From: Azadirachta indica
Lineage: Eukaryota > Streptophyta > Magnoliopsida > Sapindales > Meliaceae
Assembly: GCA_022749755.1 (NCBI GenBank)
Contig: CM040443.1
Location: forward strand, 659,191 to 723,190
DNA length: 64,000 nucleotides
Reading direction: 5' to 3'
Shown here: positions 35,601 through 46,544 of the stretch, one piece after another
Layout: every line of letters starts with the position of its first letter
How positions within the stretch are numbered: the first letter of the stretch is position 1
The notes under the pieces: model-generated
Database searches by the model: none
The model's input: the letters and a program-made list of their open reading frames with translations, nothing else
What the model was told of the DNA's origin: nothing
Translations under genes and position numbers: made by a program

Positions 35601-35953
35601 AGTTAGAATCAAAGAAGAAAATGTTGATTTCTTTAGTATTACGGCAACCAATGGAGAGATACAAAACTTGTCCTTTTATATAGGGAAAAAGATTAAATAA
35701 CCCTAAGATACATTTTGTAGTTTGCCTACACTAGTATAAGAATATAAGATTATCATCACTGTAGAAAACATATCTTGAATCATTCTTTCTATCGTGTCTT
35801 TCATCAATGTTGAAGCTGGTTTTGTACAGGTACAGTGCACTCATTTTCTTGTCTTGTTTTGCAGACTGTATGATATTGACTCTTGCTTCTTTTTGGGCTA
35901 GTACTAGAGCTTGACTTAGAGGCCCAACTTCCATGGAGTCACCGTTTTCAACA
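35601..35953 (-). repeat. Copia LTR (element 5' LTR)
   Basis: 353 bp, partner of 30949-31306. It ends with TTTTCAACA on the plus strand, directly before the right target duplication. The 67-codon minus frame at 35731-35934 lies within the LTR and is not a gene. Confidence 0.88.
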
Positions 35954-36305
35954 CGGGATAGTAGAACTCTGGAAGAAAATGCGACTTAGATTGTGGATCA
36001 ATGGCAACACGTTGCTGATAAGCTGCCCGAAGAACTCTTCATCAGGCTCGTACTTGACATTGTAAACAGCACACAAACTGGCGAGAAGACTGTAAGAGCT
36101 TCATTTATTTCGTTGTTCCTTGGCGATTCTCAGAAACTTCTGTCCATCATGAATCAAATCCTTCCTAAACTGGGTTTAGTTCAATTAGACTGCATCCAAA
36201 CCAGTTGAGTTCAATAAGTTCTTTTTTGGATAGATTTTGCAGTCGGAACTCCGGAAGAAGTTGGGCTTGATCGAACACCTCAATCATTGACGATTTTACT
36301 AAAGG
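35954..36305 (+). pseudogene. BBE-like pseudogene, 3' part (BBE-2)
   Basis: Resumes the BBE-like gene at the base following the target duplication and matches 17606-17955, clearly closer to BBE-1 than the 5' part is. An in-frame TGA replaces a Trp codon (around 36207). After about 36296 the sequence jumps to one matching the BBE-1 3' flank near 18483, so about 525 bp encoding the C-terminal BBE domain are deleted. Confidence 0.9.
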
Positions 36306-36775
36306 TAAGAAGAAGAAAAAATAAGTTTGTTTGATTTGTTGAAAATAAAGCAAATCATATGTATTCTTACTTGATCAGAATCTGTTCCAAGAAAGCAAAA
36401 GTTTGGCTACTAGAGATTTGAGTAAAAATTTCAGAATCTCCAAGAAAATTAGTGAATTTTGTTTGATTAATTAACTAAAATGTTATATCCGAATATCTGT
36501 CGTTGCGATTTCATCTTTCAGGCCACCCCCGTAATATAATTTGTACATAATATATTTATTGGTATTAATATGTAAATATTTTAGTTTCATATTTAAGAAA
36601 ATGAACCATTAGAACATTTAGCAATTCAATTTTTATCTTTTAGATATTTGTAAAATAAAAATATTAATTAATCTCATGTGCTTTCTGATAGTATTGTAAA
36701 AGTTATCTGCTGCAGGTTGTTTTCAGTATCTGCGGGATAGTATTGTGTTGTCAGCAATATTAGTAGCTAAGACTA
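36306..36775 (+). repeat. BBE downstream flank, copy at BBE-2
   Basis: Matches 18483-18722 and then 19600-19840 without the MULE-like block in between, which shows that the block at 18755-19595 is an insertion in BBE-1. Confidence 0.7.
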
Positions 36776-36857
36776 GTTGGTGATTTTCTGAATTTTTTGC
36801 TGGTTTCTATTTTAATCCTCTTCGTTTTGCTGCTTTGATTGCTTTCACTCTTCTTTC

Positions 36858-36890
<33 letters not shown>

Positions 36891-37914
36891 TCTTAAGGTC
36901 AGGTTAGGATAATTAGAGTGACTGTGTATTTTAAAATAATTTATTTATAGTTTATTATAGAAATATTTAGATATAAGAGAATTAGTTTAAAATTTGATAA
37001 ATTTTATTTTCAAAAGTGTAGTAAATTTTAAAAGAATTTTGTGTGCTTGGTAAATTTTATTGTTAAAAATATTTTAGTAATTTTAATTACCAAAATGTAT
37101 ATAATAAATAATAATAAATGAAAATTAATTTTAAATAAGTGTTTATATATATATATATTGATAGAACTGGTTTTTCAAAGTATTTTGGGGCCAAATTTTA
37201 GCCCACAATAAACCTTTTGAACAGTCACTTCGACTTACAACAAACGAAGGCGATCAGACAAGAAAAGTGCAACAACTGGATCTGTTTCCCCGAAAATTGG
37301 ATTGGGCTAATTGCCCTGTGAACTAAATGAGGAGGCAATCTAATGGGCCTATTTAGCAAATCCCTATATATCAACCTCAAGGGGAAAAGGGCTCATTTGG
37401 TGCCAAAAGCATCACTCTGATTGGGCCTCAAAAGAAAGCTCAGGAACACTCGATTTTGTTGCGTAAATTACAAACGCAAGTATATGTATCGCAAATAGGT
37501 AATACAGTGGTAAGAAGGGGTTAGTCTCACAAGAAAAGTTAATCTTTTAATTACCGAAGATCATTAGTAATAAATTTATCTGACTGATCGAATTAATGTG
37601 ATTGAGAGAATTAAAAGAAAAGAACTAAGTAAAATAAACTAATGAGCAATTTAATTAAAACAAATACAACTAATGGAAAGTTTTAAGGCTAATAATTTCA
37701 TCATATTTGTTCGCATTCAATTCTCCAAGTAATATTATTATCCTAATTTATTCGACAGTCTCTCCTGAGATTGAATCTACTTCGCACTTAAATAATTCAC
37801 TATATCTCTATATGAATTAAACTAAATGAAAGTGTATTACGTTCAGTGATAATTCTTAACTAACTACGTAAATTATATTTATACATCTTTGTCTAACATG
37901 TAACTTACAATATT
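36776..37914. other. Single-copy spacer before the assembly gap
   Basis: Holds (AT)n runs at about 36858-36888 and 37146-37160. From about 37180 to 37480 the sequence is GC-richer with 'GGGCC' and 'TTGGGCC' words and may be retroelement debris. 37470-37550 resembles a dispersed plant repeat, but no boundaries can be set. No open frame. Confidence 0.35.
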
Positions 37915-38014
37915 NNNNNNNNNNNNNNNNNNNNNNNNNNNNNNNNNNNNNNNNNNNNNNNNNNNNNNNNNNNNNNNNNNNNNNNNNNNNNNNNNNNNNN
38001 NNNNNNNNNNNNNN
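37915..38014. other. Assembly gap of exactly 100 N
   Basis: A round 100-N run usually marks a gap of unknown size. It abuts the first base of the tandem array, whose junction motif is truncated here. Confidence 0.98.
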
Positions 38015-39229
38015 ATTAATCAATAAACCTAAATGCCAAGCAGTTTTAAGGACTTAAAATTATACTAATTCAAATAAACGAAAACTAAACTAACATTACA
38101 AACGACAAGACCAACCCATCAGCATCGATGAGACAGAGTAATCAACAAGAGTTGTTAAATTGACCTTGACGAAGACCAACTAAATATACAGGGAGACAGA
38201 GAGTTTGCTTTTCTTAATACAATAATAATTTTGCTCCTTCCTGTTCGACTGTGGTCAAATTTTCACATATATGTCCAAGTTTTCATCGTGGAAATACTCA
38301 AATTTCAATATTTTAAAAAAGATGCTGGATTATACGCAATTTTTTCAGAAAAGCAACTTAATTCTTAAATTTCTAACTTATGTCAGATATCCTAATTTTT
38401 AAAGAAATATAAAAGTATTTCCTATTTTAGTAGATATCCTAATTTTTAAAGAAATATGAAAATATTTTCTAATTTCAGTAGGAATAAAAAGACAGTCTAA
38501 ATGTAAGATGTCCATTTTTATTTTAAATTAAATATTTTACCCCTTAACTATTAAAAAATATAAAATAATCATATCATTTTTATATTTATTTTTTATATAA
38601 GAATATAATTTTATTCTAACATTTAAATTTAAGAGTTATAAGAACATTTTGACCTTAATTTTTTTTTTGTTTAAATTTACTATAAATTTTTAATTTAAAA
38701 AATTTTATGTTGTAAAAATTTCAATTGAAGTGTAAAATATTAAAATAAGAATAGTCATCACATGATATTATCTTGTATCTAACAAAGACAAAGGTATCTT
38801 CACATTTTTTTAAAAGTAAGAAAAATCCTAAAATCCCAGAATGAGTTAAGTTTTTCTCCCAAAAACTAAGGGTACAGGACAATATCCATTTTTAAATATT
38901 TAATTTAATTTCTACCTCACGGGAAAATGAGTTATACAGTAACTAGCTCTACCATGTGATTCGTTTCTTAATTAATTTGTGTTGATTAATATTTCAGCTT
39001 CATTAGTTTCTTCTTGTAGTAAACATATTAAAAATAGAAATACGCACGCATGTAAACACACTCACATATATATGCGCTAGAAGTCGAAGGGTTCGTAAAT
39101 TAAACAAAAAGTCATGAATTCACATACACACTTTTCACGCGGAGACTACTGGAAAGGAAATTGAAGAAAGCAGGATTTTCCTTGGGTGAGAAATTTCCAG
39201 GAAGGAAACAAGTTACATATATGATCACC

Positions 39230-39241
39230 TATATATATATA
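39230..39241 (+). promoter_or_regulatory. TATA box of HMA gene copy 1
   Basis: TATATATATATA 107 nt before the ATG. The same element stands 107 nt before the ATG in all four units. Confidence 0.6.
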
Positions 39242-39336
39242 GTTGTTGATATTCGTGCTTTTCATTTGGAGAACAAATTTAATTAAGTTAGTGTTTCCTT
39301 TTCATTTAATTGGATCGATCGGAGAGATCTAGAATA

Positions 39337-39635
39337 ATGAAGGTATGTAAATTAATTTATTGTATGCAACGCAATTCATCCATTAATTGTTCCATTTTGT
39401 GGGTTAATTATTATTATTATGCATGTATGTATATACGTGTGTGTTGCAGCAAAAGATTGTGATGAAGGTGCAGATGAATTGCGAGAAATGCAAGACTCAG
39501 GCACTCAAGGTCGCTGCAGGTGCGGATGGTACGTATGTATGTAATGCAGAAATTAATTAATTAATTAATTAATTAATTAATGATCAAATATAGCTAATTA
39601 ATTTTACATGCAAGTGAAGTGCTTGTATTGATAAC

Positions 39636-39667
<32 letters not shown>

Positions 39668-39834
39668 GCTTAATTATACATATGGATGCAGGTGTGGACT
39701 TTGTGGGATTAGAAGGACCTGAGAAAGATAAAGTGGTGGTGACCGGAGATGGAGTTGATTCTGTCCAATTAGTCCATTGCTTGAGGAAGAAAGTTGGTCA
39801 TACTGAACTTGTTAGCGTTGCCCAGGTCAAATAA
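39337..39834 (+). CDS. Small HMA-domain metal-binding protein, copy 1
   Basis: Three exons: 39337-39342 (codes only Met-Lys), 39450-39528 and 39692-39834, with GT-AG introns of 107 and 163 nt, phases 0 and 1. The spliced frame is 75 codons plus TAA. The protein is one ferredoxin-like HMA domain (beta-alpha-beta-beta-alpha-beta) with the metal site MNCEKC at residues 11-16 (C13, C16). Such proteins bind Cu(I), Zn or Cd and act as cytosolic metallochaperones, and some are pathogen targets. The C-terminus VAQVK has no CaaX prenylation box, so it belongs with plain HPPs rather than isoprenylated HIPPs. There is no signal peptide. The ATG-AAG-intron arrangement is usual for this plant family. A 71-codon frame starting at 39619 inside intron 2 is an artefact of the unspliced reading. 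The substrate metal cannot be inferred. Confidence 0.9.
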
Positions 39835-41100
39835 TTAATTCATTGGCTACCTATTTCAATCATATAATATACATAGGTAAAGGAAAAATTACTCTTTATA
39901 TCTAATCATATGTATATCCTTTTTAATTTTCTTCTTAAGAGAATCAGTGATATCTGAGACGCAAATAATTGCTCTTTATTATATATACAATAGTTTTAAT
40001 TATTTATGATTTTTGGCTATGCTTCTACTTCATAATGTGAATGATATATATATGTATATATACACACATACATATATATATTCTTTTTTTTTCTTTTCGG
40101 ATGCAATTGCAAGCAAATTAATTTACATTTCAAGTAAAATGGCTTCATTTTAAGTGTTTTATAGTTATACGACACGGTAAAATGCCAATAATGATGTAAT
40201 TAATTAACTAATGTGTCTAATAAAACTAATAAAGTATGTGAATTAGTGTTGAATGGTTCAAACCTATATTAAAAATTTAGGGACATATTTGGCATACTAA
40301 ACTGGACTGTGTTAATTATGTGTTGTTCATAATAGTTAGAGAGAATGTTAATTATTTGTTGTTTTTTAATGAACATATGTAAGATAATAGATGGATCGAG
40401 TGGGAAAAATTACCCTACAAATAACTATTTAATCTAGTCTTTTTGATGAGAGAAGCCACGAGAATTATATATTTTCCATCAATATATGAGAAATTAAGGA
40501 GTTGAATAGAGTTGAATCTCAGAGCAGGAGCCCATTTTATTTTGTAATGCTCTGAGCAAATATTTTGCATGAGAATAAAATAATGCACCCTTTATTCATT
40601 AAAAAAAAAAAAAAACACGATCAAACAACAACATTATACAATGACATTTAATTCAAACCATTACTATTACTAGATGGAGAAAACTTTAATGGAAAGTAAA
40701 ATTTCTATAAATTAAAGACATCTTTTGAGATTATGATGTGTTTGACTATAATTTTACGAAACTTTTAATGGATATCAAATTTTTATAGGAACCAATTATT
40801 TTCTTTTCATTTATATTTAATATTAAGTGATTAACCTTACAATGATTTTAAAGTTAAAATATTTTAATATCAAACAAAACATTAATCAAATAACACTACG
40901 ATATATATTACATACATATGTTGTACATACCTTAACTTTTTCCAATAACCAAAATATTGATTTTCAACTCTTTCATTATAATTATTAACATATAAAAAAT
41001 AAAAAGAACAGTTAAAAATATAACAAACATTTGAGAAATAAAAATAGAAGAGTTAAAAACTACAACAAAGAAAATAGAAAAAATAAAACAACATACTATA
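39835..41100 (+). other. HMA copy 1 3' flank
   Basis: Includes the 3' UTR and AT-rich intergenic sequence with TA/CA runs at about 40048-40080. The same content follows each gene in the array. The 63-codon frame at 41031-41222 recurs in every unit but has no features of a protein gene. Confidence 0.5.
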
Positions 41101-41223
41101 TATTACTTGAACTAGCCGTCATAAAAACATTTATTTATTGCAACAGAGAATCGTTTAATCAAAGCGTTACAGGTTCCTTCAGCAAGGGAAGCATAAACAA
41201 GAAAACGACGACGTACGTCTGAT

Positions 41224-41560
41224 TCAAAGCATTACATTACTATAGGATCTTTGGGGAGGGAAGCAACTTGATTCTCTATCAAATAAGACTTTGTGTAACC
41301 ATCTCCCCTTATAAATCAAATCACAAGTACGTGAAATATTAAGAATTCGTTCAAATAGAGGAAGCGTGATAGCCGTCGGATTATTTTTATTGTTGATGAT
41401 CAGAAATTCTTGATTTATATATTAATTTCCGTGCATTTGCAACTTCTTGGTATAATACTTAAACGCTTCTTCTTCGGATTGCTGAATCATTCCACAGCCG
41501 AGGCTACGACTTCTCTCTTTTGCTCAAACTGCGCCGTTTCATGAATGCAATTAAAAAAAA
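41224..41560 (-). other. Higher-GC island with minus-strand coding-like frame
   Basis: On the minus strand a 22-codon ATG frame (41490-41422) is followed in the same phase, after one TAA, by 66 open codons (41421-41224). The upstream frame is rich in Glu and Lys (QQSEEEAFKYYTKK). No family is recognised. It may be an eroded exon. The island recurs in units 2, 3 and 4 at about 47935-48275, 54654-54995 and 61817-62145. Confidence 0.25.
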
Positions 41561-41920
41561 AAAATTTTACTGATTTTAAAGAAAAATTATTGGTTATATC
41601 TATCAAGTATTAAGGTAGCTAGCTTCGTAGAGTACTAACATTCGAAGATTTGTATATATACTGTCTAAATATAATGTTGCTATGCATATTTTTTTTTTTC
41701 TTTATAACATATTTTATAAATTAATTTGAGGTTTTAAATTTGTATTTAATTTTTTAATGTTACAAAAAATTTACTACTTTAATTTTATGTAAATATTTTA
41801 CCAAATTATTAGTTCAATGCTAAAACGATAAATATTTTTCGCAATTTTTATTAATTAATTTAGGTTTACAAATTTATGTTTAATTTTTTGTTATTACGAA
41901 GACTATATATATATATATAT

Positions 41921-42672
41921 ATAATAATTTTGCTCCTTCCTGTTCGTGGTCAAATTTCCACATATATGTCTAAGTTTTCGTCATGGAAATACGTTAAATT
42001 TCAATATTTTTAAAAAGGGATTCTGTAGTGTAACCCAGCTTTCGAAAGAGAAGCAACTTAACCCTTGAATTTTTTGTCCGAGTGAGATACTTATAACCTT
42101 TTAAAAAATTTAAAATATCTCTTAATTTTAGTCAAAATAAGAAAATATTCTCATACAACCATTTCTATTTTAAATTAATAATCTTATGTCTTAATTATTC
42201 GAAGACGTAAAACTTCTAAATTTTTTATTTTTATTTTGTAATAATTAATATTAATTTTATTTTAATATTTAAATTTAAAAATTATAATAATATTTGGACT
42301 ATTATTTTTTTAAAATTTTCTATGAATTTTTAATTAAAAAATTTTTATACTGTGAAATTTTAATTAAAGGATAAAATAGTTTAAAATAAAAAAATAATTA
42401 TTTCTATTAAAACTAATGATATATTTATTTTTTTTTAAAAGACAGGACTATCTCATCTAGGCTAAAAACCCATGGGTAAGTTGTTTTCTAATCCTAAAAA
42501 GTTGGGGTAAAGTACAATATCCACTTTTAAAAATTTAATTTAACATTTTACCTCCTCCCAAACTGAGTTATATAGTATGGTAGCTGTATCATGTGATTCG
42601 TTTCCTAATTAAATGTGGTAGATTAATATGTGAGCTTCATTAGTTTCTTCTTACAATAAATATATATATTAA
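41921..42672 (+). pseudogene. Gene-less paralogue of the HMA promoter, unit 1
   Basis: Parallels the true promoter region 38228-39030 in order: 'TTTTGCTCCTTCCTGTTCG', 'CACATATATGTC.AAGTTTTC', 'AATATCCA.TTTTAAA', 'CATGTGATTCGTTTC.TAATT' and 'GCTTCATTAGTTTCTTCTT'. The match stops where a MITE-like block begins, about 300 bp short of where a TATA box and ATG would stand. No HMA exon follows. Confidence 0.75.
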
Positions 42673-42673
42673 A

Positions 42674-43070
42674 GGGAGAATAACCGGTACCCCTATGGTT
42701 TGTCTAATTAATTAAATCTTCCTATATTTTTAAAAATTACTTATTACATTCATTCGTTAGTTTGAGTAGCAAAAAATTTTTGGAATTACTAAAATACCTT
42801 TATATACTAACTTCATAAAACATGTGGGTCCCAATGCACAGACAGCAGATTCCACTCATAAGAATGTGAGTCGTATTTCAAACATAACAAATAAATATAA
42901 ATTAAAATTTAAGTGAAATGACACAATCAATCCTGATAAATTAAAGAAATTCAAACTTATGTCCTAAAATTTTTGCCAATTTTATAGAAAAAATAATTAC
43001 AAAATTTAATTGCTTTTTATTACTATTTAAAAAGAAAAAATAATCCAAAAAATCAAATTTCAAATCAAAA
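42674..43070. mobile_element. MITE-like block 1, unit 1
   Basis: Starts 'AGGGAGAATAACCGGTACCC', which resembles the tips of small MULE-type elements, and interrupts the promoter paralogue. The second end is not well defined. Confidence 0.4.
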
Positions 43071-43530
43071 GTAGGGTTAGACAAATTTAAGTTTGATTTG
43101 GTTTTCTTAAAAACTAAACTAAACCTGAAATGCATGTATAATGAAACTGAACCGAATTGAATCGTTGATTTTATATTCGATTTCAAATTTAATTTCGAGC
43201 TCAGTTATAAGAATTTTGAGATATTTTTATATAAAATCCTAACTTATATACAAATTATAAAAAAGATATTAAAATTTATAATAATTATCTTTATTTTAAT
43301 GTGAATTTATGTAAATAATCATAAATATTTGATTTTATTTATAATTTTGCTAAATTTTGAGAGTTTAAATGAAATTTTACTATTATTTTTTGATCAAATT
43401 CGGTTTTATCCGAACTCAAACCGAACCAATTGATGCATAATCGAAATTAAACCGAACTCATTTTGTGACCGTACTAAATCAAACTAAATAGTTCAATTCG
43501 ATTGGCATTTTTACCCAATCCTAATTAAAA
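43071..43530. mobile_element. hAT-like MITE, unit 1
   Basis: The left tip 'GTAGGGTTAGACAAATT' and the reverse complement of the right tip 'TTAGGATTGGGTAAAAATG' form weak inverted repeats. 'ACCGAA/TTCGG' blocks are mirrored inside. The 81-codon minus frame at 42941-43186 straddles this border and is not a gene. Confidence 0.45.
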
Positions 43531-44726
43531 CAATTATTATGAAACAAAATAGTTATATCATCAATTGTTTTTCTCAAATATTATTATAATTAAAATTAAT
43601 AAACCAAATCTCAAATATTATTATGATAAAAAGTAAAATTAATAAATCAAAGTAATAAGTATATAGATAACCAATAAAAATTTTTCAACTTCTAGGAATT
43701 TATTTTTCTTTGACCAAATCTTAAAAATTATTTTGATAAAAATTAAAGTTAATAAGTGAAAAAGTAACAGTAGGTAATACAATAAAAATTTTTTCTTAAA
43801 AATACAAATATAATAATATAAAAAAATTATCTTATCTTTTCTAAATTAAAATAAATTAATAAATTATACAAATTCACTAATTTCTTCTCCCTATCCATTC
43901 AAATAAAGCATCAAACATCCTAAAATTTGAACTTCCTGTCAGCTTTTGTTATTAATGAAAACTTGTTTTCGAAGGTGCTAAATCGATCAGTGCAGTGATG
44001 TGACTAGTCTATTCTGTATTTGATAATATTTGTTGTGGAAAGGCCTTTGTGAAAGAGACCAATTCGATGGAGCAGAGTTGCCAAACTTGACCAGGAATTT
44101 GCAATGAGATAAAATTTAGAATTTGAGAGTTAGAAAACGAAGCAATAAGTTAAAAATATTATTTACAAATAAAATATTTAATTTATTTAAATTTAAATCA
44201 AAATTTTTAACTTAATTATATCATATATTTTAAATAAATATATACTTAATGACCAATTAAATTGTTTAGTAACACCCTCTACATATAATTTGCTTGATCT
44301 TAATTTGTGTATGTATATATACATTTTAGCAAGGATATGGATTTCTAGATCATAACGTATATAATTAATTATATTTTTTTAATTACAAATACATTTATTA
44401 CTATTACAATTAAAATTTTTATAAACATTTAAATACGTATGGCTGTGGTCTATTTTAGAGATCTACAAATATATAATACGAGATCTAATCTTATTGAAAA
44501 GTCTCACAGGGGCCTTGTAATAAAAAAGAGGGCACACATTGGAACCACCCAGGCAAGGCTAATTGTTGATTACTATTAAAAATGAAAAAATAAACCCAAT
44601 AAATTAATCTAATTATGTATATATTTATTGGTTGAGAACTTTTTGTAATAAATTAATTAGGTGCTCAGAAAAGTTTATTGGTGCATATAGGAGCAGCCTT
44701 TGAATTGGTAGATAAATTAATTGGCA
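43531..44726. other. Distal tail of array unit 1
   Basis: AT-rich. A better-composed stretch at about 43965-44110 has a 23-codon open frame on the plus strand ending in LPNLTRNLQ; it is not recognised. Identical or near-identical tails close units 2 and 3. Confidence 0.4.
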
Positions 44727-45937
44727 ATTAATCAATAAACCTAAATGCCAAGCAGTTTTAAGGACTTAAAATTATACTAATTCAAATAAACGAAAACTAA
44801 ACTAACATTACAAACGACAAGACCAACCCATCAGCATCGATGAGACAGAGTAATCAACAAGAGTTGTTAAATTGACCTTGACGAAGACCAACTAAATATA
44901 CAGGGAGAGAGAGAGTTTGCTTTTCTTAATACAATAATAAATTTGCTCCTTCCTGTTCGACTGTGGTCAAATTTTCACATATATGTCCAAGTTTTCATCG
45001 TGGAAATACTCAAATTTCAATATTTTAAAAAAGATGCTGGATTATACGCAATTTTTTCAGAAAAGCAACTTAATTCTTAAATTTCTAACTTATGTCAGAT
45101 ATCCTAATTTTTAAAGAAATATAAAAGTATTTCCTATTTTAGTAGATATCCTAATTTTTAAAGAAATATGAAAATATTTTCTAATTTCAGTAGGAATAAA
45201 AAGACAGTCTAAATGTAAGATGTCCATTTTATTTTAAATTAAATATTTTACCCCTTAACTATTAAAAAAATATAAAATAATCATATCATTTTTATATTTA
45301 TTTTATATAAGAATATAATTTTATTCTAACATTTAAATTTAAGAGTTATAAGAACATTTGACCTTAATTTTTTTTTGTTTAAATTTACTATAAATTTTTA
45401 ATTTAAAAAATTTTATGTTGTAAAAATTTCAATTGAAGTGTAAAATAGTTAAAATAAGAATAGTCATCACATGATATTATCTTGTATCTAACAAAGACAA
45501 AGGTATCTTCACATTTTTTTAAAAGTAAGAAAAATCCTAAAATCCCAGAATGAGTTGTTTTTCTCCCAAAAACTAAGGGTACAGGACAATATCCATTTTT
45601 AAATATTTAATTTAATTTCTACCTCACGGGAAAATGAGTTATACAGTAACTAGCTCTACCATGTGATTCGTTTCTTAATTAATATTGTGTTGATTAATAT
45701 TTCAGCTTCATTAGTTTCTTCTTGTAGTAAACATATTAAAAATAGAAATACGCACGCATGTAAACACACTCACATATATATGCGCTAGAAGTCGAAGGGT
45801 TCGTAAATTAAACAAAAAGTCATGAATTCACATACACACTTTTCACGCGGAGACTACTGGAAAGGAAATTGAAGAAAGCAGGATTTTCCTTGGGTGAGAA
45901 ATTTCCAGGAAGGAAACAAGTTACATATATGATCACC

Positions 45938-45949
45938 TATATATATATA
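45938..45949 (+). promoter_or_regulatory. TATA box of HMA gene copy 2
   Basis: TATATATATATA, 107 nt before the ATG at 46045. Confidence 0.6.
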
Positions 45950-46044
45950 GTTGTTGATATTCGTGCTTTTCATTTGGAGAACAAATTTAATTAAGTTAGT
46001 GTTTCCTTTTCATTTAATTGGATCGATCGGAGAGATCTAGAATA

Positions 46045-46544
46045 ATGAAGGTATGTAAATTAATTTATTGTATGCAACGCAATTCATCCATTAATTGTTC
46101 CATTTTGTGGGTTAATTATTATTATTACTGCATGTATGTACATATACGTGTGTGTTGCAGCAAAAGATTGTGATGAAGGTGCAGATGAATTGCGAGAAAT
46201 GCAAGACTCAGGCACTCAAGGTCGCTGCAGGTGCGGATGGTACGTATGTATGTAATGCAGAATTAATTAATTAATTAATTAATTAATTAATGATCAAATA
46301 TAGCTAATTAATTTTACATGCAAGTGAAGTGCTTGTATTGATAACATACATATATATATATATATATATATACATATGCTTAATTATACATATGGATGCA
46401 GGTGTGGACTTTGTGGGATTAGAAGGACCTGAGAAAGATAAAGTGGTGGTGACCGGAGATGGAGTTGATTCTGTCCAATTAGTCCATTGCTTGAGGAAGA
46501 AAGTTGGTCATACTGAACTTGTTAGCGTTGCCCAGGTCAAATAA
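46045..46544 (+). CDS. Small HMA-domain metal-binding protein, copy 2
   Basis: Exons 46045-46050, 46161-46239 and 46402-46544; introns 110 and 162 nt. The coding sequence appears base-for-base the same as copy 1, so it gives the same 75-residue CxxC protein. Introns differ only in microsatellite length (TTAA and TA runs in intron 2) and a few bases near the 3' end of intron 1. Confidence 0.9.

Larger units (their letters stand above)
30949..35953 (-). mobile_element. Full-length but decayed Ty1/copia LTR retrotransposon
   Basis: The element is on the minus strand. On that strand the LTR starts TGTTGAAAA and ends TTCTAACT. The left LTR (element 3' LTR) is 30949-31306 and the right LTR (element 5' LTR) is 35601-35953. 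The primer-binding site TGGTATCAGAGC, complementary to initiator Met-tRNA, directly abuts the 5' LTR at 35589-35600. The polypurine tract AGGGAAGGA ends at 31307. Gag, protease, integrase, reverse transcriptase and RNase H segments occur in that order, the Ty1/copia order. All are broken by stops and frameshifts. The LTRs differ visibly, at something like one base in ten by eye, so the insertion is old. Confidence 0.92.
38015..44726 (+). repeat. HMA tandem array, unit 1 (6.71 kb)
   Basis: Starts at 'ATTAATCAATAAACC', the same words that begin units 2-4, where they follow 'GG(C)A' without a break. Order within the unit: promoter region, three-exon HMA gene (39337-39834), long 3' flank, gene-less promoter paralogue, two MITE-like blocks, low-complexity tail. 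Confidence 0.95.

Noticed and set aside
30949..35953. Idea that the BBE-2 halves come from two different genes joined by LTR recombination
   Set aside because: The flanking 5-bp words both derive from CGGGT of the empty site, so a simple insertion suffices. Gene conversion of the 3' half remains open and is listed as a finding.
39619..39834. 71-codon frame starting inside intron 2 of HMA copies 1 and 2
   Set aside because: The start lies in a TA microsatellite within the intron. The frame is broken in copy 3 and skips exon 2, which codes the metal site. The spliced three-exon model explains the gene better.
41031..41222. 63-codon plus-strand frame repeated unchanged at 47742, 54461 and 61624
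   Set aside because: Its conservation follows from recent unit duplication. Codon content is Lys/Asn-rich as expected from AT-rich DNA, and there is no domain, promoter or splice context.
42941..43186. 81-codon minus-strand frame, repeated at 63532-63777
   Set aside because: Lies across a MITE border, is Phe/Lys/Asn-rich, and is disrupted in units 2 and 3.
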